This document shows, in pieces, positions 18,003 through 26,515 of a DNA stretch of 47,914 bases (the stretch's first letter is position 1; every line of letters begins with the position of its first letter). Both the position numbers and the translations under genes were made by a program. The notes under the pieces are model-generated. The model did no database searches. It worked only from the letters and a program-made list of their open reading frames with translations, and was not told the origin of the DNA. Source of the stretch: Legionellaceae bacterium UBA6148. Its GTDB lineage: Bacteria > Pseudomonadota > Gammaproteobacteria > Legionellales > Legionellaceae. Location: NCBI GenBank assembly GCA_002423125.1, contig DIUW01000048.1, forward strand, positions 1-47,914, in the 5' to 3' direction.

Positions 18003-19658
18003 TTACATCATTCCGCCCATACCACCCATTCCGCCCATGCCACCCATACCGCCCATGTCACCTTGACCGCCTTCATCTTTCTTAGGCAGATCAGCAACCA
18101 TGCACTCAGTTGTTAGCATTAAGCTTGCAACAGACGCAGCATTTTGCAATGCAGTGCGTGTTACTTTAGTTGGGTCGATAATACCAAGCTCAACCATATC
18201 ACCGTATTCACCTGTTGCTGCGTTGAAACCATAGTTAGCTTTATTGCTAGCAACATTGTTCACGACAACAGACGCTTCATAACCAGCATTTGTTACGATT
18301 TGACGTAATGGTGCTTCAATCGCACGACGTAGAATGTCGATACCCATTGTTTGATCATGGTTATCGCCTTTTAAGCCGTCTAATGCTTTTTGTGCACGAA
18401 TCAATGCAACACCGCCGCCCGCAACAATGCCTTCTTCAACAGCTGCACGAGTTGCATGTAAAGCATCTTCAACACGCGCTTTTTTCTCTTTCATTTCAAC
18501 TTCAGTCGCAGCGCCTACTTTGATAACCGCAACACCGCCAGCTAATTTAGCAACACGCTCTTGAAGTTTTTCACGATCGTAGTCAGAAGATGTTTCTTCC
18601 ATTTGCGCACGAATTTGTGTAATACGAGCAGTAATATCAGCAGCTTTACCTGTACCATCAATAATCGTGGTGTTTTCTTTAGTAATCACAACACGTTTAG
18701 CAGTACCTAAGTCTTCCATTGCCGCAGCTTCTAAGCTTTTGCCAATTTCTTCAGAAATAACTTGGCCACCCGTTAAGATAGCGATATCTTGTAACATTGC
18801 TTTACGACGATCACCAAAACCAGGTGCTTTAACAGCGCATACTTTAACAATACCGCGCATGTTGTTCACAACCAATGTTGCTAATGCTTCGCCTTCAACG
18901 TCTTCAGCAATAATCAATAATGGACGACCCGATTTAGCAACACCTTCCAAAATAGGTAACATGTCACGAATCGTTGAAATTTTCTTGTCAACCAATAGAA
19001 TGAATGGATGCTCAATTTCAGCAGTCATGTTTTGTTGGTTGTTAATGAAGTATGGAGAAATGTAGCCACGATCAAACTGCATACCTTCAACAACAGATAA
19101 TTCGTTATCAAGGCCATTACCATCTTCAACTGTAATCACGCCTTCTTTGCCTACTTTAGCCATCGCTTCGGCAATGATAGAACCAATCGCATGATCAGAG
19201 TTCGCAGAAATTGTACCCACTTGAGCAATTGCTTTTCCGTCTTTGCAAGGCTTAGACATCGATTGCAATTCTTTGATAATGGCAGTAACTGCTTTATCAA
19301 TACCACGTTTCAGATCCATTGGGTTCATGCCAGCAGCAAGTGCTTTGTAACCTTGAATTAGAATTTCACATGCCAATACAGTTGCTGTTGTTGTACCATC
19401 ACCAGCATCATCCGAAGTTTTAGACGCAACTTCTTTAACCATCTGTGCGCCCATGTTCTTAAAGCGATCTTCAAATTCAATTTCTTTTGCAACCGATACA
19501 CCATCTTTAGTAACTGTTGGGCCACCAAATGATTTTTCTAATACAACATTACGGCCACTTGGACCCATAGTAACTTTAACAGCATTCGTTAGTGCATGAA
19601 CGCCAGCAATCATTAACTGACGACCTTCATCGCCAAAACGTAATTCTTTATGACTCAT
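18003..19658 (-). CDS. groEL: Chaperonin GroEL (Hsp60)
   Basis: 551 residues, the ATPase ring of the GroEL/GroES folding machine. Recognisable segments are the N-terminal KELRFGDEGRQLM, GPSGRNVVLEKSFG, the ATP-binding DGTTTATVLA, VVEGMQFDRGYISPYF and the Met/Gly-rich tail of repeated GGM ending GGMM. The frame can be extended six codons upstream to a TTG, but that stretch contains the ribosome site AAGGAGAG, so the ATG at 19658 is the start. It follows groES by 36 bp and ends just before a strong terminator. Transcription is from the heat-shock promoter before groES. Confidence 0.98.
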   Translation of the reverse strand: MSHKELRFGDEGRQLMIAGVHALTNAVKVTMGPSGRNVVLEKSFGGPTVTKDGVSVAKEIEFEDRFKNMGAQMVKEVASKTSDDAGDGTTTATVLACEILIQGYKALAAGMNPMDLKRGIDKAVTAIIKELQSMSKPCKDGKAIAQVGTISANSDHAIGSIIAEAMAKVGKEGVITVEDGNGLDNELSVVEGMQFDRGYISPYFINNQQNMTAEIEHPFILLVDKKISTIRDMLPILEGVAKSGRPLLIIAEDVEGEALATLVVNNMRGIVKVCAVKAPGFGDRRKAMLQDIAILTGGQVISEEIGKSLEAAAMEDLGTAKRVVITKENTTIIDGTGKAADITARITQIRAQMEETSSDYDREKLQERVAKLAGGVAVIKVGAATEVEMKEKKARVEDALHATRAAVEEGIVAGGGVALIRAQKALDGLKGDNHDQTMGIDILRRAIEAPLRQIVTNAGYEASVVVNNVASNKANYGFNAATGEYGDMVELGIIDPTKVTRTALQNAASVASLMLTTECMVADLPKKDEGGQGDMGGMGGMGGMGGMGGMM

Positions 19659-19694
19659 AATCGTACTCTCCTTCAATAAGACACATTAATTCAA

Positions 19695-19985
19695 TTATTT
19701 TTCAATGACGCCCATGATGTCATCTTCACGCATCACAACCAATTCTTCAGTTCCAACTTTAACTTCTGTACCTGAATATTTGCCGAACAACACGATATCA
19801 CCAACTTTAACAGCCAGCGCACGAAGATCACCATTTTCCAATATTTTACCTGCACCAATAGCAACGACTTCACCGCGCATTGGCTTTTCTGTAGCACTAT
19901 CAGGAATCACGATACCACCGGCAGTAGTACGCTCTTCTTCCATCCGTTTAACTACAACACGGTCATGCAAAGGACGAATTTTCAT
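19695..19985 (-). CDS. groES: Co-chaperonin GroES
   Basis: 96 residues, the lid of the GroEL chamber. It starts MKIRPLHDRVVVKR and contains the mobile-loop sequence ERTTAGGIVIPDSA, then the DIVLFGKYSGTEV core and ends in DDIMGVIE. The ribosome site CAGGAGAG lies upstream. First gene of the groESL operon, behind a sigma-32-type promoter. Confidence 0.98.
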   Translation of the reverse strand: MKIRPLHDRVVVKRMEEERTTAGGIVIPDSATEKPMRGEVVAIGAGKILENGDLRALAVKVGDIVLFGKYSGTEVKVGTEELVVMREDDIMGVIEK

Positions 19986-20061
19986 CTTTATTCTCTCCTG
20001 GTTAGGTTATTACATAGTCGCGAATGCATATTTCAATCAACACATATCGCCGATGATAACC

Positions 20062-20089
20062 AGATGGGGGCAATAATATTTCTTTCAAG
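20062..20089 (-). promoter_or_regulatory. Sigma-32 (heat-shock) promoter of groESL
   Basis: On the minus strand CTTGAAA (20083-20089) is followed after 13 bp by CCCCATCT (20062-20069). This agrees with the RpoH consensus CTTGAAA-N13/14-CCCCATNT in every defined position. It lies about 75 bp upstream of the groES start. Confidence 0.93.
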
Positions 20090-20151
20090 GGGGTTGGTAA
20101 AAAAATTGTGAAGTTTACGCCCCCAATTTTCTAGGATGATTGAACATCACC

Positions 20152-20211
20152 TTTAACCTGGAGAAAGCAGTTGAAGGCTACTACGCCTCCAACTGCTTTC
20201 TCCAGGTTAAA
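20152..20211. repeat. 60-bp near-perfect palindrome (dispersed repeat) upstream of dsbD
   Basis: Arms of 22 bp (TTTAACCTGGAGAAAGCAGT... and its exact complement) flank a 16-base loop that itself contains GGC...GCC. A truncated copy lies at 11394-11426, so this is a dispersed element rather than a one-off hairpin. There is no T-run, so it is not a classical terminator. Confidence 0.8.
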
Positions 20212-20239
20212 ATTGCATTTATTAATACATCCTACTACA

Positions 20240-20299
20240 ATTGGAGTCTGGACAACGCTGCATGCAAAAAGACGCATGCATTCTTGTCCAGACACCAAT
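20240..20299. repeat. Second palindrome with nested inner dyad, upstream of dsbD
   Basis: Outer arms ATTGGAGTCTGGACAA (20240-20255) and TTGTCCAGACACCAAT (20284-20299) pair with one mismatch. Inside, GCATGC occurs twice (20260-20265 and 20274-20279), giving a nested hairpin. It stands 29 bp from the first palindrome and about 40 bp before the dsbD start, so it lies in the probable dsbD leader. Confidence 0.75.
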
Positions 20300-20340
20300 C
20301 TACAATAAAAAACAATAAAATTAATAATGGGCAACAAACA

Positions 20341-22125
20341 ATGAGACAATTTTTACTATTATTCACTCTTCTTGTTAGCTCACTATCCGGCTATACCGCT
20401 CCGCCTCCGCCTGCTCATGAAGTATTTAAACTAACAGCAAAACCTCTTGATCCGAATGCATTTATTCTCGAATGGACAGTCAAGCCCGGATTTTTTTTAT
20501 ATCGCGACCGTATTCATTTAATCCAGTTACCGGATGATAATTTTCATTTAGGTGATACTCGATTTCCGAGGGCATTAAAAAAGACAGACCGCCAAGGAAA
20601 AATAATTAAAATATACCGTACTACGCTCACCTTGCCTGTCTCCGTTTTGGGTGATCAAGCCGGAGAGGGGTTAATCAACGTATGCTTTCAAGGCTGTGCT
20701 GACGATGGATTTTGCTATCCTCCTCAGACCGAACAAATCAAACTGGCTATCAATGACAAACACGAATTGATCAACGCAACGGTTGAGCCAATATCGAACA
20801 AACCTAAACTCACTGACATGATGATCGATAGGAACAGCCAGCTCCATCAATTATTTTCAACACACAACTGGCCGCTCATTTTTTTAACTTTTTTTGGATT
20901 AGGGCTGTTGCTTGCATTTACACCCTGCGTACTTCCTATGATCCCGGTATTATCAGGCATTATTATCGGACAAGGTAAAACACTATCAACTCATAAAGCA
21001 TTTCTGCTCTCATTCAGTTATGTCCTCAGTATGGCCGTTACCTACTCTATCATTGGGGCAACGATCGCGCTCATAGGAAACAATTTACAGGTTACAATGC
21101 AGTCTCCTTGGGCCGTAGGTTTGTTCAGTGCCATTTTTATTTTACTCGCACTTTCCATGTTTGGTTTTTTTGATTTACGACTCCCTTCCACGTGGCAAAG
21201 CAAGCTTTCAAAATTGTCACACAGCAGAGCAGGAGGCTACTATTTGGGAGCCGCTATTATGGGCTGTCTTTCAACATTAATACTATCGCCATGCGTGACA
21301 GCGCCACTGATTGGTGCGCTAGGATACATTGCGAGTACGGGTGATGTCGCACGAGGTAGTGTTGCTTTATTTTTTATGGGATTAGGCATGGGAACACCTC
21401 TCTTAATCATCGGCACCTCTGCAGGAAAATTAATCCCTAAAGCAGGTGCTTGGATGAACATGATCAAAGCAATTTTTGGACTTTTACTGCTTGGCGTTGC
21501 TATCAACTTACTCAGTCGAATTGTTCCTGCCGTCATGACTATGGGCTTGTGGGCGACGTTACTTATTTTTATCGGGATTTACGCCGGCGCATTAACTCAT
21601 GCTCGTAGCAATCAAGCTAAATTCCAACAAGGGATCGGAATTATTTCATTAGTTTATGGGGTATTAATTCTGATTGGAGCCAGCCAAGGTAGTCAAAACC
21701 CACTGCAACCGCTGGTAAAAACCATCGCATCAACCACAAATATCGCGCCAATTGATCCACAAATGCAAACTTTAAAGACAGTCTCTGAGGTCAAACTTGC
21801 GCTGGAAAACGCAAAGGGCATGCCCGTCATCATTGATTTTTATGCGGACTGGTGTGCAACGTGTCAACATATTGAGGCAACTACATTAAAAGATCCTGCT
21901 GTGATTAAGGCTTTAAAGCACTTTATTTTTATTAGAGTTGATATTACTGAGAATAATAGTGATAGCCGCGCATTATTAAGTTATTTCAATGTCATTGCCC
22001 CTCCCACATTTATTTTCTATAACGCAGTTGGAGAAGAGCAGAAGGAATTCAACCTTGTAGGTGATGTAACATCGACGATGTTACTGGATGTACTGGACAA
22101 AGTATTGGTTATACAGACTTCATAA
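20341..22125 (+). CDS. dsbD: Thiol:disulfide interchange protein DsbD
   Basis: 594 residues; carries electrons from cytoplasmic thioredoxin across the inner membrane to periplasmic thiols. A signal peptide (MRQFLLLFTLLVSSLSG) leads into the alpha domain with C119/C125 in GCADDGFCYPP. The membrane domain (about 178-450, eight helices) has the redox cysteines C196 in FTPCVLPMIP and C318 in LSPCVTAP. The C-terminal thioredoxin-like gamma domain has DFYADWCATC (C506/C509) and the cis-Pro motif APPTF. The frame is open upstream to 20140, but that stretch is made of the two palindromic repeats, so the ATG at 20341 with its signal peptide is preferred. No good Shine-Dalgarno is evident. Confidence 0.96.
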   Translation: MRQFLLLFTLLVSSLSGYTAPPPPAHEVFKLTAKPLDPNAFILEWTVKPGFFLYRDRIHLIQLPDDNFHLGDTRFPRALKKTDRQGKIIKIYRTTLTLPVSVLGDQAGEGLINVCFQGCADDGFCYPPQTEQIKLAINDKHELINATVEPISNKPKLTDMMIDRNSQLHQLFSTHNWPLIFLTFFGLGLLLAFTPCVLPMIPVLSGIIIGQGKTLSTHKAFLLSFSYVLSMAVTYSIIGATIALIGNNLQVTMQSPWAVGLFSAIFILLALSMFGFFDLRLPSTWQSKLSKLSHSRAGGYYLGAAIMGCLSTLILSPCVTAPLIGALGYIASTGDVARGSVALFFMGLGMGTPLLIIGTSAGKLIPKAGAWMNMIKAIFGLLLLGVAINLLSRIVPAVMTMGLWATLLIFIGIYAGALTHARSNQAKFQQGIGIISLVYGVLILIGASQGSQNPLQPLVKTIASTTNIAPIDPQMQTLKTVSEVKLALENAKGMPVIIDFYADWCATCQHIEATTLKDPAVIKALKHFIFIRVDITENNSDSRALLSYFNVIAPPTFIFYNAVGEEQKEFNLVGDVTSTMLLDVLDKVLVIQTS

Positions 22126-22160
22126 TATCCCGAACACGTTTCATCATCCGGGATATTATG
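22121..22160. terminator. 12-bp perfect hairpin between convergent dsbD and csrA
   Basis: CATAATATCCCG (22121-22132) pairs exactly with CGGGATATTATG (22149-22160), with a 16-base loop. It begins at the dsbD stop codon and ends 13 bp before the csrA stop. Position between convergent genes suits a two-way terminator, though neither side has a T-run. Confidence 0.5.
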
Positions 22161-22173
22161 TTCAAGAATGGAA

Positions 22174-22380
22174 CTAAAATACTACTTCTTCCTCGACGTC
22201 CACATCAACGCCTTGTTTTTCTTGCTGAATGCGCAGATAAATTTCTTCACGATGGACAGAAACATCCTTAGGTGCATTGATACCTAAACGCACTTGATTA
22301 CCTTTTACACCCAACACAGTGATATTCACATCATCACCAATAATTAATGTTTCACCAATACGACGAGTTAAAATCAACAT
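22174..22380 (-). CDS. csrA: Carbon storage regulator CsrA (RNA-binding protein)
   Basis: 68 residues. It begins with the family signature MLILTRRIGETLIIGDDV and includes GNQVRLGINAPKDVSVHREEIYLRI, which holds the RNA-contacting Arg in the VHREE segment. The acidic tail (DVDVEEEVVF) is a little longer than usual. CsrA dimers bind GGA motifs in leader RNAs and control carbon storage, motility and, in Legionella-like bacteria, the switch between replicative and transmissive phases (family knowledge). AGGGAGA precedes the ATG. Upstream on the minus strand, CTTGTG-TGGT-CACAAG forms a small hairpin in the leader. Confidence 0.97.
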   Translation of the reverse strand: MLILTRRIGETLIIGDDVNITVLGVKGNQVRLGINAPKDVSVHREEIYLRIQQEKQGVDVDVEEEVVF

Positions 22381-22780
22381 TTCACTATCTCCCTAACACA
22401 GCACAGCCACAGTACATTCCATAGAACCTGTCTTTGGTGCTTCTTGTGACCACACAAGGTGAATAAATAACAATCAAATTGATTGCATAAGCGCTATTTT
22501 ACTGTAGAATACTTAACCAAACCTTAAGTGTTTAAAATATAACCATCTTAGGTAAAATAAAGCGCCTGAACAAATAAAGAATAGTCAGTAATCTACAACT
22601 CTGTGAGTTCATCCAAACATCTACAGCCAATGAGAACCGCAAAAAGCAGGAGCCACGTACAATTAATGGCCAGAATTGGCATGATATCATTAAAATTTAA
22701 TTTATGCAACTTTTTTTAACAGAGAAAAATTTGGCTTTCCCAAAAGATAGGGGGCAAGTATTCATTTGATAAAACACTTA
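22381..22780. other. Intergenic region, no gene seen
   Basis: AT-rich spacer between csrA and the toxin remnant. It should contain the csrA promoter, but I could not single out a convincing pair of boxes. No reading frame with coding character was found on either strand. Confidence 0.5.
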
Positions 22781-22810
22781 CCATTCAGACATCACTATGA
22801 CAAGATTTGA

Positions 22811-22957
22811 TATGGTAAATTACTGGATATTATCCAACATCCTAATAAATTACAGTATCCCAATCAAAAAATTTATATTATTAATCTGGGTGGTTACGCA
22901 TATTTAGTGCCTTATATACCCAATTCCGCAATTTTTGACTGTCGTCCCGGAATTTAG
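22811..22957 (+). pseudogene. C-terminal remnant of a BrnT-like toxin, cut by a MITE
   Basis: After an in-frame TGA (22808-22810) the plus strand reads YGKLLDIIQHPN, then QYPNQKIYIINLGGYAYLVPY. This resembles the core of small BrnT/RelE-like toxins found next to CopG-type antitoxins, where forms like LLDVIEHPNQxKYPNQxIYV are common. After VPY the frame enters the palindromic element starting at 22913 and stops at a TAG (22955-22957). The N-terminal half is not recognisable upstream and no antitoxin is visible, so this is a dead fragment. Family call is from memory of motifs. Confidence 0.55.
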
Positions 22958-23142
22958 CAGGCCTTAAAGAGCCTGCGAATTTAGGTCTGCTTAATGTCCG
23001 GGATCCATTGTCGCATTGGATGGGTGCCAAGCCTGGATCCCGGACATTAAGCGCGACTAAAGCTCGCAGGCTCGCCAAGTCGCACTAAATTCCGGGACGA
23101 CAATCACAGATGCCATCCAAAAAATGCGGATCCGAGTTTAAA
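22913..23142. mobile_element. MITE-like palindromic element, copy 1
   Basis: The core (22936-23105) has outer arms GTCGTCCCGGAATTTAG and CTAAATTCCGGGACGAC (22941-22957 and 23085-23101). Inner paired arms are GAGCCTGCGA / TCGCAGGCTC and CTTAATGTCCGGGATCCA / TGGATCCCGGACATTAAG, so the whole can fold into one long stem. Outside the core, imperfect ends TATATACCCAATTCCGC (left) and, on the other strand, TAAACTCGGATCCGCATTTT (right) form a further inverted pair. A second copy lies at the right edge of the window with two differences in the 132 shared core bases. It has no transposase gene of its own. Confidence 0.85.
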
Positions 23143-23227
23143 CTAAAAAAATAATGCATCATAAATTGTTTTGTTGTATTTTTTACAAGCATTCATGTCA
23201 AGATTATTTAGCCCCTTCGAGTTCAGG

Positions 23228-26200
23228 TTAAATGCAAAAGCTCATTTTAGGTTGTGGATTTAAGCCGTCTGCTAGTGTTTCGAGGTAGGTGCTTGCTCCT
23301 TCTTCTAGGGTTTTTTTACAAACTTCCCAGGATCTAAAAAATCGAGTACCTTTTAAAGTAGAGCTCGCCAACTCATCGGTGAGTATTTTACAAAAAGAAT
23401 TTTTTCGTATTGCGAGTGCATCAGGATCAAGATAGGTGGTATCCTCTGGACTGTTATTCATCAAAAGAATCGGAATATTATGTCGATGGCATAATTCGAA
23501 GACGCTGCAGCAAAAATATTCGAATAGTGCATTTCGATTAGTAATATGACTCAGTCGTGGTGATATACAATTTTCCGTATCGGATCGTATTTCCTCTGGG
23601 CTGAAGGCCATTCCTTTTAAGAGAAATAACCAACTTGGTTCGACCATTTTAAGCACTGGTTGCAGTGTTTCACGAAAATAGGTGGGTCGTTCTTTAGATA
23701 ATCTTGCTTGGAGTACGCCTTGAGTATCCATTAACTCTTGTGTCTCAGTGTCAAGTACAAATCGCTTGTTTTTTAGAAATTGCGCAATTTCAATTCGGTA
23801 TAAGTCCAGCGTGACGTCATGCAATGAAAGGGGGAGTAGCAATACCGTCAGTAAACTTTCTGGTAGCTTGTCGATTAAATGCTTAATCGAGAGAGGTTGT
23901 TTTTGATAGCGATCTATTTTGTGAAGCTGATTGACATAAAGATGCAATCGATGTTCTTGGTCGTGATAAAGCGAGACGATTTTTTTGTGTTCGCTAGCCC
24001 GTTCGTCTTCAACGCGATGAAGTTGTTTAAAAAAACTTTTTTTATTCGACTGCTCGGCTTCTATCTGTTTTCGTTGACGAGTTTCATCGGCGTATTGTTT
24101 AAGAAATTGTGCATGCAGTGATAGGCTCGCATAAGCTTGGCTTTCTTCATGAATGACGTTCTCGCGCGTTTTTGTGTAATTGATGGATGCGGATTTTTTT
24201 TCTTCAAAAAATAAACGAAGCAACGCTTTGCGCTCGGTTGTTTCGTCACGACACGTTCCCTTTTGAGCGTCAGTGTGCGATTGTTGATAGAGCCCCAATT
24301 TTTTTTGGATATGGGCATGTAATTGGATTGCCTGTTGTTTTCTCGCAGCCTCTTCTTTTTCGAGTTGCATCTTTCTCTCGTTTAATTCGCTTTTGAACAT
24401 TTTAGTGATCGCTGTTTCTTCTTGTTTGAAAAGAAATTTTCCTTGATGTTCTGCATCGGTTAAGAGATCAATTTTGCTTTGAGTAAAAGATTCCCGATCG
24501 GATACTACTTTTTTCATTAGGTCGTGCTTTCTAATGCTTTCTCGCTCTGCTGTTTGGTTAATTTTTAGAATATGGCGATGATATCGTAATAATAATTCAT
24601 ACATCGATTGTTCGGCTTTTACTATAGGAAGCGCGTCTGTTGCGGCGGTCATCAAGGGGTACTCACAAGCAAGAATGTCTCTTGCGTTGCGTTCATCTTT
24701 TTCCATAGGATCTCTTGAGTTGCGTTCATCTTCTTTCATTGCACGAATTTCATCTTCTTGTAGTTTTAACATTATTGTTGGTAGTTGAAGAATTTCGTTG
24801 TAGAGATCGGCGCGCTCGTCAGAATATTTAAGAATAAGTTCTAAGCGGCGCATAATCCACGCAAGGTGAGGTTTCAATTCGGTGATTAACTGTTGACGAA
24901 TAGCTTGATTTATATTAGACGATCGTGGTGATTTATGAAACATATCGGTTTGAAGTATTGGTATGCTTGTTTCGAATGTTTTTTTGAATAAATCTTCATG
25001 GAAAAAGCTGACAGGAATGGGATTATTATCGAACAATAATGGCAAGAGTCTTTGTAAATAATCCAATGCGAGACACAAGGTATTTGGAGGGGTATCGCTG
25101 TTTTTTTCGTGAAAATATTGCGTGACGCTCTGGAATAATGGGAAATAATGTTTCCAATGTTGTACGCCAGGAAAGATAGCAAATTTTAATAGCTCATCGG
25201 AGTTATCCCCTTCAATAGGGCCAATATGTTCACCGAAGATTTTCTCTGGAGCGAGCTTGAAGATCTGGGCAACATGGCTCAAGAGTTCTAGGGGGATTTT
25301 CTTCATGAGCACGCGATACAATGGTGTGTTTAGGATTTCAATTATAAATAGATCAAGTTGATAAGTTACTTCTACATCATTAATGTAAGGGGTCATTTGT
25401 GTTTGTGAAAAAGATAATCTGAACTTGTTGTTATTTTTCATTATTTGATAACCCGGTGTTTTACTACACCGATCATAATGATACGCAACACCAATTTGTT
25501 CGCCGTGATCATCAAAAGTTGCAGTGAACGTTTGCTCTAAAGAGTGGTGCTCGTATGGGCCAATAAAAATTCCTTGTGGATTCAAGCCGCCAACCCAACC
25601 GAATGTTTTTTTTATGGTTATCGGTTCCCTTTGTTGATTTAGGGTGCATTGTTCCAAAAAATTTGATTTTTCATCGTCCGATAAGACACCTGTATCCAAC
25701 GAACCAAGGTGAGTATAAGTTGCAAATTCGCCGCCTTGAAAAGCGATTCGACAAGTTCCATCAGATAAAGGATTGGGGCTAAAAATACCTTTTCTCAAGC
25801 TGAAAATTGTACCATCTTCCTTTGGGTGGTTACCAAATTCTAAAGAGGTTCCTGGGTGGTTCATATCATCAGTAGCAGAGAAGGGGCGTGCGCATCGCAT
25901 TTCATAAGTGATCGTGGATGAGGATAGTTGCATTATAGTCAATGTTGTAGGATTATCACACCACTCGAGCGATTCAATATCGTTTGTCACCCCAAAAGTC
26001 AAATAGCTTGCTCCTCGCGTACCTGCGTTTAATTCAATTTTGTGTATCGTATCAATGCCATTCCTGTCTTGATAACGCTCGAATAGGTTATCGAGAGTCG
26101 ATGTGCTTTCAAAACATCGAGTTATATTTCCTTTTTTATCAAACAGTTGGCTTATGATATAATTCAACCTAGTAGAGTTGGTACTTTTAGCCTCTTCACG

Positions 26201-26485
26201 TAGACATGAAATTTGCAGTACTTCTCGGCAGAGGCTGGTATGACCACGTACTCTTTGGGCGCGATAGATAAAAGTAGCCATGTAGCTATCATAGCAGACT
26301 ACTTCTTGGCCATCTGGATTGAATATTGTGAGCACCTCTTTAGCAAACATCCATTCTTTTGATCCCTCTATTTTTACATCAGGGGATGACCAAAATGTTA
26401 CAGGATTAATCAGATGTGATTGTATGCGTGCTTTTAGATTGCGCGGTGCTATTTTTGGGGCTGTGCCTTTTTTAGATGTTTTCAT
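23228..26485 (-). CDS. Unrecognised 1,085-residue coiled-coil protein (candidate effector)
   Basis: I do not recognise this family. No signal peptide or membrane segment is evident. Residues 1-~390 look globular and beta-rich with many aromatic and Gly positions (for example KTFGWVGGLNPQGIFIGPYE). About 390-530 is mixed helical. About 540-860 is very rich in Glu, Lys, Gln and Arg and is probably long helix or coiled coil (EETAITKMFKSELNERKMQL, EEAARKQQAIQLHAHIQKKL). The last ~200 residues are again globular. An 11-residue tandem duplication (MKEDERNSRDP / MEKDERNARDI) lies near residues 580-602. No clear ribosome site precedes the ATG at 26485. Its size, its cytosolic coiled-coil build and its position between a MITE and an IS remnant suggest an acquired gene. 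A secreted-effector role is speculation. Confidence 0.8.
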   Translation of the reverse strand: MKTSKKGTAPKIAPRNLKARIQSHLINPVTFWSSPDVKIEGSKEWMFAKEVLTIFNPDGQEVVCYDSYMATFIYRAQRVRGHTSLCREVLQISCLREEAKSTNSTRLNYIISQLFDKKGNITRCFESTSTLDNLFERYQDRNGIDTIHKIELNAGTRGASYLTFGVTNDIESLEWCDNPTTLTIMQLSSSTITYEMRCARPFSATDDMNHPGTSLEFGNHPKEDGTIFSLRKGIFSPNPLSDGTCRIAFQGGEFATYTHLGSLDTGVLSDDEKSNFLEQCTLNQQREPITIKKTFGWVGGLNPQGIFIGPYEHHSLEQTFTATFDDHGEQIGVAYHYDRCSKTPGYQIMKNNNKFRLSFSQTQMTPYINDVEVTYQLDLFIIEILNTPLYRVLMKKIPLELLSHVAQIFKLAPEKIFGEHIGPIEGDNSDELLKFAIFPGVQHWKHYFPLFQSVTQYFHEKNSDTPPNTLCLALDYLQRLLPLLFDNNPIPVSFFHEDLFKKTFETSIPILQTDMFHKSPRSSNINQAIRQQLITELKPHLAWIMRRLELILKYSDERADLYNEILQLPTIMLKLQEDEIRAMKEDERNSRDPMEKDERNARDILACEYPLMTAATDALPIVKAEQSMYELLLRYHRHILKINQTAERESIRKHDLMKKVVSDRESFTQSKIDLLTDAEHQGKFLFKQEETAITKMFKSELNERKMQLEKEEAARKQQAIQLHAHIQKKLGLYQQSHTDAQKGTCRDETTERKALLRLFFEEKKSASINYTKTRENVIHEESQAYASLSLHAQFLKQYADETRQRKQIEAEQSNKKSFFKQLHRVEDERASEHKKIVSLYHDQEHRLHLYVNQLHKIDRYQKQPLSIKHLIDKLPESLLTVLLLPLSLHDVTLDLYRIEIAQFLKNKRFVLDTETQELMDTQGVLQARLSKERPTYFRETLQPVLKMVEPSWLFLLKGMAFSPEEIRSDTENCISPRLSHITNRNALFEYFCCSVFELCHRHNIPILLMNNSPEDTTYLDPDALAIRKNSFCKILTDELASSTLKGTRFFRSWEVCKKTLEEGASTYLETLADGLNPQPKMSFCI
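24678..24743 (-). repeat. Two tandem 33-bp units inside the 1,085-residue gene
   Basis: TCTCTTGCGTTGCGTTCATC at 24678 recurs at 24711 with few changes. The unit is 33 bp, so it duplicates 11 residues in frame (DERNARD/DERNSRD) in the coiled-coil part without breaking the gene. Confidence 0.7.
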
Positions 26486-26515
26486 ACATTAACCATTAGA
26501 TTTTTGTGTGGTGTT

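Noticed and set aside
18003..18060. Short tandem DNA repeat at the groEL 3' end
   Set aside because: It encodes the usual GGM tail of GroEL.
20140..20340. 67-codon N-terminal extension of dsbD
   Set aside because: The extension is made of two palindromic repeats and would bury the signal peptide; the ATG at 20341 is the sensible start.
22881..23078. 65-codon minus-strand frame sharing its sequence with one at 47611-47877
   Set aside because: The similarity is only the MITE copy itself; the frame lies inside a palindrome and has no ribosome site.
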